Origin: an uncultured Ruminococcus sp.
Lineage (GTDB): Bacteria > Bacillota > Clostridia > Oscillospirales > Acutalibacteraceae
Assembly (NCBI GenBank): GCA_902766305.1
Contig: CACXDE010000141.1
Coordinates: forward strand, 1-8,251
DNA: 8,251 bases
Direction of reading: 5' to 3'
Made by a program: the position numbers and the translations under genes. Below are positions 1-5,294 of this stretch, piece after piece (positions within the stretch are counted from its first letter, which is position 1; the number at the start of each line of letters is the position of its first letter). The notes under the pieces were generated by a model. The model was not told the DNA's origin, searched no databases, and worked only from the letters and a program-made list of their open reading frames with translations.

Positions 1-929
1 CATCTGCCTCCCTGTATGACAGTGACAGCGGCGAAATGCTTATGAAAAAAAAGCTTCTTCCTGTAAAAGAGGGGGAGTGCGGTCTTCGTCAGAGCGATGC
101 TGTGTTCCATCATGTACAGCAGCTTCCTGAGATAACCGGAGAGCTGTTCAGTACTTTCACAGATAAGATAACAGCTGTAGGTGTGTCTTCAAGACCGAGA
201 AATGTCGAGAGTTCTTATATGCCTTGCTTTATGGTAGGACTTACGGCTGCAAGGATCATAGCTCAGACGCATAGAATACCGCTGTATACGTTTTCACATC
301 AGGAGGGGCATATTGCTGCTGCTCTTTTCAGTACAAAAAGGATTGATCTTTTTGAGAGAGAATTTATTGCTTTTCATGTATCAGGAGGTACAACGGAAGG
401 TCTGTGTATCCGTCCCGGAAGTAAAGATATTTTTGACATAACACTTGCTGCAAAGACCCTTGATCTGAATGCCGGACAGCTTATTGACAGAGTTGGCGTA
501 ATGATGGGACTGAAATTTCCGTGCGGAATGGAGCTTGAAAAGCTTGCTGCTGAAAATACTGAAAAAATCAATGGTCTTAAAATATCGTTGAAAGAAGCAA
601 ACTGCTGTTTGTCCGGAATAGAAAATATTTGCCGCAAGGCTTACAATGAAGGAAAATCGAAGGAATATGTTGCTGCATTGTGTCTTGCGCATATTCAGGA
701 AACACTTATAAGAATGACCGGAAGGGTTATTGCACATTACGGAAAAATGCCTGTACTGTATGCAGGCGGAGTTATGTCTGACAGGATTATAAAAAACGGA
801 TTAATGAGCGAACTAAAAAGAAGATTCGGATGTGATTCGGATTTCGCGCAGCCGGAATATTCTTCTGATAACGCTTCAGGCATTGCATATTTATGCAGCA
901 TCAGACATAGTTTGATAAATAGTAAATAA
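1..929 (+). CDS. Kae1/TsaD-fold (peptidase M22-like) protein, 5' end outside window
   Basis: The frame is open from base 3 with no stop upstream of the first ATG (36). The residues before that ATG (SASLYDSDSGE) resemble the second strand of the Kae1/TsaD ASKHA fold, so the true start lies left of the window and ATG 36 is internal. Family hallmarks are present: the metal-binding HxxxH (HQEGH, bases 297-311), an SGG phosphate loop (SGGTTE, where TsaD has SGGHT), a D-x-x-AG-x-x-x-D stretch (LDLNAGQLIDR), AGGV near the C-terminus, and SSDNAS, which supplies the third metal ligand Asp. TsaD makes the threonylcarbamoyl-adenosine modification of tRNA, but here the family's PGGP is FPCGM and SGGHT is altered. 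I therefore infer a paralogue rather than the housekeeping TsaD, with unknown substrate. It probably shares a transcript with glmM, 51 bases downstream. Fold assignment is fairly sure; function is not. Confidence 0.8.
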   Translation, partial: SASLYDSDSGEMLMKKKLLPVKEGECGLRQSDAVFHHVQQLPEITGELFSTFTDKITAVGVSSRPRNVESSYMPCFMVGLTAARIIAQTHRIPLYTFSHQEGHIAAALFSTKRIDLFEREFIAFHVSGGTTEGLCIRPGSKDIFDITLAAKTLDLNAGQLIDRVGVMMGLKFPCGMELEKLAAENTEKINGLKISLKEANCCLSGIENICRKAYNEGKSKEYVAALCLAHIQETLIRMTGRVIAHYGKMPVLYAGGVMSDRIIKNGLMSELKRRFGCDSDFAQPEYSSDNASGIAYLCSIRHSLINSK

Positions 930-963
930 CAACGATTATGAGTCAGCTTTATTTTGTCTGACA

Positions 964-971
964 AAAAGGAG
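964..971 (+). promoter_or_regulatory. Ribosome binding site that sets the glmM start
   Basis: AAAAGGAG lies 9 bases before ATG 981. An in-frame TTG at 954 lies upstream of this site and would add nine residues (MSDKKEILR) that are not typical of GlmM, so ATG 981 is preferred. Confidence 0.75.
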
Positions 972-980
972 ATATTGAGA

Positions 981-2330
981 ATGGGCAGATTATTTGGAAC
1001 TGACGGAGCAAGAGGTGTCGCAAATTCAGAGCTTACAGTAGAGCTTGCTACAAATATAGGACGGGCTGCTGCAATGGTACTCACTGAAAGCACTGAGGGA
1101 CATCCCAAGGTACTCATAGGTAAGGATACAAGATTGTCCTCAGATATGCTTGAGGGCGCACTGGCAGCGGGTTTGTGTTCAGTGGGGGCAGATGTTGTTC
1201 TGCTCGGAACTGTTCCTACTCCTACTGTTGCATATCTTGTTAAAAAATACAATGCTGACGCAGGATTTATGATATCAGCGTCACATAATCCCTTTGAATT
1301 TAATGGTATAAAAATATTCTCATCAACAGGCTATAAGCTTCCTGACAAGATGGAGGAAGAAATAGAATCCATTATACTTGATAATTCAAAGGAATATCCT
1401 CAGATCATCGGCAGCGGTCTTGGCAGAGTCACTCGTGCTGAAAATGCTGTAGATGACTATATAGAGTATGTTGTGTCAACTACTACAGACAGACTTGACG
1501 GTATGAAAATTGGTATTGACTGTTCAAACGGCAGCTCCAGCGTAACAGCAGAAAAGCTTTTTACAAAGCTTGGAGCGGAGTGCCATATGCTGTCTGACAA
1601 GCCTGACGGTATCAATATAAATGACAAATGCGGTTCAACACATATGGAGAACCTGCAAAAGTTTGTCGCAGAAAATGGTCTTGATCTTGGTGTCGCTTTT
1701 GACGGAGATGCCGACAGATGCCTTGCCGTTGATGACAAGGGAGAAATAGTAGACGGCGATTTTATTATGGCTATCTGCGCTATGGACTGTGCTTCTAACA
1801 AAAAGCTCAACAAAAATGCAGTTGTCGGTACTGTAATGTCAAATATGGGATTTACAAAATTCTGTAAGGATAACGGTCTGAATTTTGTTGCGGCAAATGT
1901 AGGGGACAGGTATGTTCTTGAAGAAATGCTCAAAAACGGGTACAATTTTGGCGGTGAACAGTCGGGGCATGTTATTTTCCTAGACTATGCAACAACAGGT
2001 GACGGTCAGCTTACAGCATCTCATCTTCTTGGGATTGTTAACAGAAGACAGGCAAAGCTTTCTGATATTGCAACTCTTATGACGCATTATCCTCAGGTAC
2101 TTGTAAACGTAAAGGTAACAGCAGAGGGCAAAAAGAATTACCAGAGCGACGATGTAATAAAAGCAAAAATAGACAGCGTTGCACAGGAGCTTGGTGAAGA
2201 TGGCAGGATACTTGTCCGCCTTTCCGGAACAGAGCCTCTTGTGAGAGTTATGCTTGAGGGTCTTGACAGTGAGCTTATTACAAGACTAGCAAACGAAACA
2301 GCTGATCTTATAAAACAAAGAATAGGCTGA
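981..2330 (+). CDS. glmM: Phosphoglucosamine mutase GlmM
   Basis: This cytoplasmic enzyme interconverts glucosamine-6-phosphate and glucosamine-1-phosphate on the route to UDP-GlcNAc for peptidoglycan and other wall polymers. The 449-residue product has the family's usual length and begins with the typical MGRLFGTDGARG. All four phosphohexomutase loops are visible: the phosphoserine loop ISASHNP (98-104, active Ser101), the Mg-binding DGDADR (241-246), the sugar-specificity loop GGEQSGH (324-330), and the C-terminal phosphate-binding loop (413-424). The last reads RLSGTEP, whereas the family normally has RPSGTEP, so Leu414 replaces a conserved proline. ATG 981 is chosen because of the ribosome site at 964-971 and the N-terminal match. 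No promoter was seen in the 51-base gap before it, so it is probably cotranscribed with the upstream gene. Identification is secure. Confidence 0.95.
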   Translation: MGRLFGTDGARGVANSELTVELATNIGRAAAMVLTESTEGHPKVLIGKDTRLSSDMLEGALAAGLCSVGADVVLLGTVPTPTVAYLVKKYNADAGFMISASHNPFEFNGIKIFSSTGYKLPDKMEEEIESIILDNSKEYPQIIGSGLGRVTRAENAVDDYIEYVVSTTTDRLDGMKIGIDCSNGSSSVTAEKLFTKLGAECHMLSDKPDGININDKCGSTHMENLQKFVAENGLDLGVAFDGDADRCLAVDDKGEIVDGDFIMAICAMDCASNKKLNKNAVVGTVMSNMGFTKFCKDNGLNFVAANVGDRYVLEEMLKNGYNFGGEQSGHVIFLDYATTGDGQLTASHLLGIVNRRQAKLSDIATLMTHYPQVLVNVKVTAEGKKNYQSDDVIKAKIDSVAQELGEDGRILVRLSGTEPLVRVMLEGLDSELITRLANETADLIKQRIG

Positions 2331-2410
2331 CTTTGTGCATTATCAACAAATTAGTTGAATAAAAAATGTAAAAATTCTCTTTTTGAAATAACGCAGTATT
2401 TACTTTTATG

Positions 2411-2419
2411 TGGTATAAT
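2411..2419 (+). promoter_or_regulatory. Extended -10 promoter candidate for the GT2-like gene and upp
   Basis: TGGTATAAT is a perfect extended -10 (TGN plus TATAAT). No good -35 lies 16-18 bases upstream, which extended -10 promoters tolerate. A start near 2426 would give a leader of about 110 bases before ATG 2538. The rest of the 2331-2537 gap holds only a weak 5-bp hairpin (TCAAC/GTTGA, around 2343-2358) without a T-run, so there is no convincing terminator after glmM. Confidence 0.45.
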
Positions 2420-2537
2420 ATCTATAGAAACAATTTTTTCATTATAGTTTATCACATGCGAAACTCTCGGTGAATATTTTGATTTTTTAGTGTGTGGTGT
2501 TATACAGACATGGTGTTTTGATTGGAGTGACTGCACA

Positions 2538-3482
2538 ATGTCAGACGTTGATCTTTCTATAATAATAACAGCAAGGAACAATAAAGCGAAGAATGCTTCG
2601 ATAATAAAAATGATAGCTGATGAGACGAGAAGTCTCGATGTAGAATTTATTGTAATAGATCTTAATTCTACAGACGGCGGCGTTCTTGATGCTCTCAATA
2701 TGATGAAAACCGGAAATTTAAAGGGTTCTGTTATTCAGTGCGGAAACGGCACAGTCAGTTCTGCACTGAATACGGGCATACATAAAGCAAAGGGGAAATA
2801 TGTTACCTTTGTTTATCCTACAAGGCTTTATAAGAATTATATAAATGACTATTTTAAGGTTGCAGAGGAAAAGCAGGCAGAGTTTATTTTTGCAGTTCCT
2901 TCATCAAGTGAGGAAAACCATAAAGAGATAATTCCGGAAAACATACTCGGTACTGATATAGTTGTAAGACTTATCAGATCCTCGATATATATGGATTTCA
3001 CAGCGGTGCTTTTCAGGAGAGATTTTCTTGTAAAAAATTCTGTCCGTTTCTATGAGGAATGTACGCTAGGGTATGCCGAGGCTTTTATATATAATTGTTT
3101 GCTTCATAATCCTCGTACAGCTTATTTAGATATGGAGATAAAGAGAGACTATGTAAACAGTCTGATAAGCAGTGATAACTCAAAAACAACAAACAATTGT
3201 TTTGAGAGATTCGACGCTATGTTGAAGGTTTACGAACACGCAAAAGATCTGTATAAGAATGACACTGTCCTTTTAGAAGCGTTTGAATACCAGAAGATTC
3301 CTGCCGTTCTGATAAATTGCGTTGATAAGCTGCTTGATGAAGGTTTTAATAAAACCTCTATAAGAAAGCTGCTGAAAAATAAAGGGTATGAGGATTACCT
3401 GAAAATTACAGCTTCTACAAATGATGAATTGAAGAAAAAGGTAGTGCAGTGGAAATTTATGCCATGGCTGTACAGATATTAG
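2538..3482 (+). CDS. Divergent GT2 (GT-A fold) glycosyltransferase-like protein
   Basis: The first half of this 314-residue protein follows the family 2 glycosyltransferase plan: strand LSIIITARNN (6-15), nucleotide-binding strand EFIVIDLNSTDGG (36-48), and ALNTGIHKAKGKYVTF (76-91). The DXD metal site that normally follows (FLDADD-like) is FVYPTRL (91-97), with no acidic residue. The usual catalytic ED region may be YAEAF (179-183). The C-terminal half (about 215-314) is helical and Lys-rich and not recognised. There is no signal peptide or clear membrane segment. ATG 2538 is chosen because GGAG (2524-2527) lies 10 bases upstream; an in-frame GTG at 2490 has no such support and would add 16 untypical residues. 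The stop overlaps the upp ribosome site, so the two genes are very likely cotranscribed. It could transfer a sugar by a metal-independent route or be a non-catalytic paralogue. Confidence 0.75.
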   Translation: MSDVDLSIIITARNNKAKNASIIKMIADETRSLDVEFIVIDLNSTDGGVLDALNMMKTGNLKGSVIQCGNGTVSSALNTGIHKAKGKYVTFVYPTRLYKNYINDYFKVAEEKQAEFIFAVPSSSEENHKEIIPENILGTDIVVRLIRSSIYMDFTAVLFRRDFLVKNSVRFYEECTLGYAEAFIYNCLLHNPRTAYLDMEIKRDYVNSLISSDNSKTTNNCFERFDAMLKVYEHAKDLYKNDTVLLEAFEYQKIPAVLINCVDKLLDEGFNKTSIRKLLKNKGYEDYLKITASTNDELKKKVVQWKFMPWLYRY

Positions 3483-3492
3483 GAGATACAAT

Positions 3493-4122
3493 ATGTCAAA
3501 TGTGATTTACATGGATCATCCGCTTATTAAACATAAGATTACCATGATGCGTATGAAACAGACAAATACAAAGGATTTTCGTACTTTGGTTGAAGAGGTA
3601 ACTGTCCTCATGGGATATGAAGCCTTGTCTGATATGAAGACGAGAGAGGAAAGGATACAGACCCCTATAGAGGATACGGTTCAGCCTGTTCTTGACGGAC
3701 TTGATCCCGCTGTTGTTCCTATACTCAGGGCAGGTCTTGGTATGGTTGGCGGTATGCTCACACTGCTGCCTTCGGCTAAGGTCGGTCATATCGGTATGTA
3801 CCGTGATGAAGAAAACCATTTACCTCATCCGTATTACTGCAAGCTTCCTCCCAGACTCAAAGACAGGCTAGTTATAGTTACAGATCCTATGCTTGCTACA
3901 GGCGGATCGCTTATAGATGCAGTAGATGAGATAAAAAAGCAGGGCGGCAGAAACATCAAATGTATGTGCATTATAGCGTCTCCTGAAGGTGTAAAAGCAT
4001 TTTCAGAAAAGCATCCTGATGTACAGCTTTATGTAGGTTCGCTTGACCGCTGTCTTAATAAGGATTGCTATATTTGTCCCGGTCTTGGTGATGCAGGAGA
4101 CAGAATATTTGGTACAAAATAA
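3493..4122 (+). CDS. upp: Uracil phosphoribosyltransferase
   Basis: This cytoplasmic salvage enzyme makes UMP from uracil and PRPP. The 209-residue length is exactly typical. The PRPP-binding loop is DPMLATGGS (131-139), and the C-terminal uracil-binding signature is YICPGLGDAGDR followed by FGTK (193-209). The N-terminus HPLIKHKITMMR (9-20) and PILRAGLGM (76-84) are also characteristic. The start is fixed by AGGAG at 3481-3485, 7 bases upstream. The stop of the GT2-like gene (TAG, 3480-3482) overlaps this ribosome site, leaving a 10-base intercistronic gap. A hairpin directly downstream ends the transcription unit. Nothing unusual is seen in the protein. Pairing with a GT2-like gene has no obvious metabolic logic beyond the use of uridine nucleotides. 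Confidence 0.97.
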   Translation: MSNVIYMDHPLIKHKITMMRMKQTNTKDFRTLVEEVTVLMGYEALSDMKTREERIQTPIEDTVQPVLDGLDPAVVPILRAGLGMVGGMLTLLPSAKVGHIGMYRDEENHLPHPYYCKLPPRLKDRLVIVTDPMLATGGSLIDAVDEIKKQGGRNIKCMCIIASPEGVKAFSEKHPDVQLYVGSLDRCLNKDCYICPGLGDAGDRIFGTK

Positions 4123-4128
4123 AAGGAT

Positions 4129-4161
4129 TTATCCGATATGTCACTGCGGCATATCGGATAA
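4129..4161 (+). terminator. Hairpin terminator after upp, possibly bidirectional
   Basis: TTATCCGATATG (4129-4140) and CATATCGGATAA (4150-4161) form a perfect 12-bp stem with a 9-base loop, starting 6 bases after the upp stop. With one bulged T the stem can extend into 4124-4127/4162-4165. The + strand tail (TCTTATTAAA) is a poor T-run. On the - strand the stem is followed by ATCCTTTTATTTT, a better tail, so it could also stop leftward transcripts. Confidence 0.75.
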
Positions 4162-4332
4162 TCTTATTAAATAGGGTTTATACCGGTGCATTATTCCGGC
4201 TTTATTTTGAAGTACTGTTTATTTTGGACATACGGTTATATATAAGAAGTGTGATGATGGATATTATGTAGTTGAGATAATAATAACCGATGCTGTAAAG
4301 TACCAGTAACCTGTGAATTTGCACAAAATTTT

Positions 4333-4357
4333 CGATGTAAATTCTACATCGTATGTA
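4333..4357. repeat. Two overlapping palindromes sharing one arm
   Basis: CGATGTA (4333-4339) pairs perfectly with TACATCG (4345-4351) across AATTC. TACAT (4345-4349) also pairs with ATGTA (4353-4357) across CGT. The shared middle arm makes the two hairpins mutually exclusive in RNA; in DNA this could be a compound operator. No partner gene is evident. Confidence 0.5.
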
Positions 4358-4409
4358 TACAATAAAATGTACTTTTGTTCGCATGTTAGTTTATTATTCT
4401 TTGAAAGAC

Positions 4410-4438
4410 TTGAAACTGTTTTGATAATTGTATATAAT
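4410..4438 (+). promoter_or_regulatory. Sigma-A-type promoter pointing antisense into the regulator gene
   Basis: TTGAAA (4410-4415), a 17-base spacer, and TATAAT (4433-4438). A start near 4445 would send RNA rightward into a hairpin at 4452-4471 and then across the 3' end of the - strand regulator. No + strand gene follows, so any product would be short or antisense. The match is good, but AT-rich intergenic DNA produces such matches by chance. Confidence 0.45.
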
Positions 4439-4451
4439 ATAGCCTGTGTTC

Positions 4452-4471
4452 AAAAATCAGGAATGATTTTT
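4452..4471 (-). terminator. Weak terminator candidate for the Crp/Fnr-family gene
   Basis: AAAAATCA and TGATTTTT form a perfect 8-bp stem around a 4-base loop (GGAA read on +), 4 bases beyond the regulator's stop codon. The T-run lies inside the 3' arm, as in A-tract/U-tract bidirectional terminators. The stem has only one G:C pair, so strength is doubtful. Confidence 0.45.
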
Positions 4472-4475
4472 CATC

Positions 4476-5093
4476 CTATAGGTTTAATTTTATTTTTCGG
4501 CTGTTTACGGTTATTATGTTCTCTTCTTTCATTTTTTTGATTTCCCGCATCATGGCGCTTCTGTCAACAGACAGATAATCTGCAAGATCAGATAATGATA
4601 ATGGTATCTCAAATTCATCTGAGTTTTTCTTGTTTTTCATATATTTAAGGTATGCAGTCAGTTTTCCTCTGATGGAACGGCAGGAAAGAATATCAATGTG
4701 CATCTGACAGCGGCGGAATGATTTCGTTATCAGACTGTTTATCGTTTTGATTTGTACAGGTTCAATGTTTTCAAGCTTTTCATGGTTAAGGACGATCACA
4801 TGACAGTCATTTTTTGCGATTATGTAGTACAGATTTATATCGCTGTCCGGGGCAAGATATTTACCGAAAACACTTCCTCTTTCATAGTAGTCTATAATGC
4901 TTGTTTCTCCGTCTTCGGTTACACTCAAAAGAAAGGCAAGTCCTTTTACTATGATGCCGATCATATTTTCAGTATCTGTATGACGCATGATGATGTCATT
5001 TTTACGGAATGAACGTCTGAAAACAGAAAAGTTCTGTTCGATCACAGCAAGTTCATGTTCTTCCTGATTTTTGGTAATATAATCAATATCCAC
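4476..5093 (-). CDS. Crp/Fnr-family transcriptional regulator
   Basis: This 205-residue protein has the two-domain Crp/Fnr plan. An N-terminal cyclic-nucleotide-type beta-roll spans about 22-112, including GIIVKGLAFLLSVTEDGETSIIDYYERGSVFGKY (46-79). A linking helix follows (about 112-140), then a winged helix-turn-helix (about 141-205) with LSLSDLADYLSVDRSAMMREI (165-185). The R-x4-R spacing of the recognition helix (178, 183) is kept. The cAMP-contacting GE and Arg-Ser of true CRP are absent (FGKY, then DINLYY), and the three scattered cysteines do not form an FNR-type iron-sulfur motif, so the ligand is unknown. Start choice: GTG 5093 has GAGGTG 6 bases upstream; an in-frame TTG at 5132 has no ribosome site and lies about 9 bases from the predicted transcription start. 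It is transcribed divergently from nrdDG, which suggests control of those genes. Confidence 0.85.
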   Translation of the reverse strand: MDIDYITKNQEEHELAVIEQNFSVFRRSFRKNDIIMRHTDTENMIGIIVKGLAFLLSVTEDGETSIIDYYERGSVFGKYLAPDSDINLYYIIAKNDCHVIVLNHEKLENIEPVQIKTINSLITKSFRRCQMHIDILSCRSIRGKLTAYLKYMKNKKNSDEFEIPLSLSDLADYLSVDRSAMMREIKKMKEENIITVNSRKIKLNL

Positions 5094-5105
5094 CTTATAC
5101 ACCTC
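5094..5105 (-). promoter_or_regulatory. Ribosome binding site deciding the regulator start
   Basis: Read on the - strand, GAGGTG (5105-5100) sits 6 bases before GTG 5093 and is a strong match to the anti-Shine-Dalgarno sequence. It overlaps the inner NrdR-box-like site, so repressor binding and translation signals share this DNA. Confidence 0.65.
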
Positions 5106-5117
5106 TATATATTGGGG
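5102..5117. promoter_or_regulatory. NrdR-box-like site 1
   Basis: CCTCTATATATTGGGG contains the core CTATATATTG (5105-5114), which fits the CwATATaTwG core of the NrdR repressor box; its flanks diverge from the consensus. It lies in the predicted 5' leader of the Crp/Fnr-family gene. The identical core occurs again exactly 32 bp away, the three-helical-turn spacing known for tandem NrdR boxes. Confidence 0.55.
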
Positions 5118-5133
5118 AAGTTTTTTATGCAAT

Positions 5134-5149
5134 ACGCTATATATTGTAT
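5134..5149. promoter_or_regulatory. NrdR-box-like site 2
   Basis: ACGCTATATATTGTAT agrees at 14 of 16 positions with the NrdR box consensus as I recall it (ACACwATATATwGTGT). It overlaps two bases of the -10 and the predicted start point of the Crp/Fnr-family promoter, so binding should block that promoter. Sixteen bases separate it from site 1. Confidence 0.65.
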
Positions 5150-5176
5150 TATATCACGGATTTGTTGCAAATGCAA
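5148..5176 (-). promoter_or_regulatory. Promoter of the Crp/Fnr-family gene
   Basis: On the - strand: TTGCAT (5176-5171), a 17-base spacer, and a perfect TATAAT (5153-5148). Transcription would start near 5141, leaving a leader of about 48 bases before GTG 5093. The -35 lies inside the 16-bp palindrome and the -10 touches NrdR-box-like site 2. Confidence 0.7.
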
Positions 5177-5178
5177 CA
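5163..5178. promoter_or_regulatory. 16-bp palindrome, candidate Crp/Fnr-family operator
   Basis: TGTTGCAAATGCAACA is two perfect 7-base arms around AA, the dyad form and size used by Crp/Fnr-family dimers. It covers the -35 of the regulator's own promoter, which suggests autorepression. Its centre (5170.5) is about 41.5 bases before a start predicted from the nrdD -10 candidate at 5200-5205, the class II activator position. The site's binder is inferred, not shown. Confidence 0.55.
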
Positions 5179-5194
5179 GATTTTTTTCTGTATT

Positions 5195-5205
5195 TATACT
5201 ACAAT
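5195..5205 (+). promoter_or_regulatory. -10 candidates for nrdDG
   Basis: TATACT (5195-5200) and TACAAT (5200-5205) are both near-consensus -10 elements. Neither has a recognisable -35 at 16-18 bases, which would fit an activator-dependent promoter. A start near 5212 leaves an 83-base leader, which contains a small hairpin CACAT/ATGTG (5216-5230). Confidence 0.4.
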
Positions 5206-5294
5206 AGGTATCACGCACATGGAGAATGTGATGTTAAGAATATTTTATAAGGGAAGATTTACGAAAAGTACAAACTATTTTGGAGTTGAGGTCT

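Larger units (their letters stand above)
4162..4475. other. Gene-poor intergenic stretch with several inverted repeats
   Basis: No convincing gene lies here; the short frames on both strands lack ribosome sites and recognisable composition. The visible structure is nested inverted repeats: TACTG (4213-4217)/CAGTA (4304-4308) enclosing CGGTTAT (4233-4239)/ATAACCG (4283-4289). To their right is a tight pair of overlapping palindromes at 4333-4357, and then a promoter-like site at 4410-4438. A small structured RNA is possible but not demonstrated. Confidence 0.4.

Noticed and set aside
36..38. ATG 36 as the start of the first gene
   Set aside because: The frame is open back to the window edge, the upstream residues fit the fold, and no ribosome site precedes this ATG, so it is internal.
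934..962. GTCAG/CTGAC inverted repeat between the first gene and glmM as a terminator
   Set aside because: The stem is 5 bp with an 11-base loop and no T-run after it, and it sits next to the glmM ribosome site.
2495..2517. Direct repeat TGGTGTT (2495-2501 and 2511-2517) before the GT2-like gene
   Set aside because: Only two short copies in a T/G-rich leader with no matching known site; chance is likely.
4177..4205. CCGG/CCGG hairpin followed by TTTATTTT as a second upp terminator
   Set aside because: The stem is only 4 bp with a 9-base loop, and the 12-bp hairpin just upstream already explains termination.
4313..4540. 75-codon + strand frame rich in hydrophobic residues
   Set aside because: It starts with GTG without a ribosome site, overlaps the 3' end of the regulator on the other strand, and has no recognisable family features.
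5094..5132. TTG 5132 as the start of the Crp/Fnr-family gene
   Set aside because: It has no ribosome site and lies almost at the predicted transcription start, whereas GTG 5093 has GAGGTG at ideal spacing.
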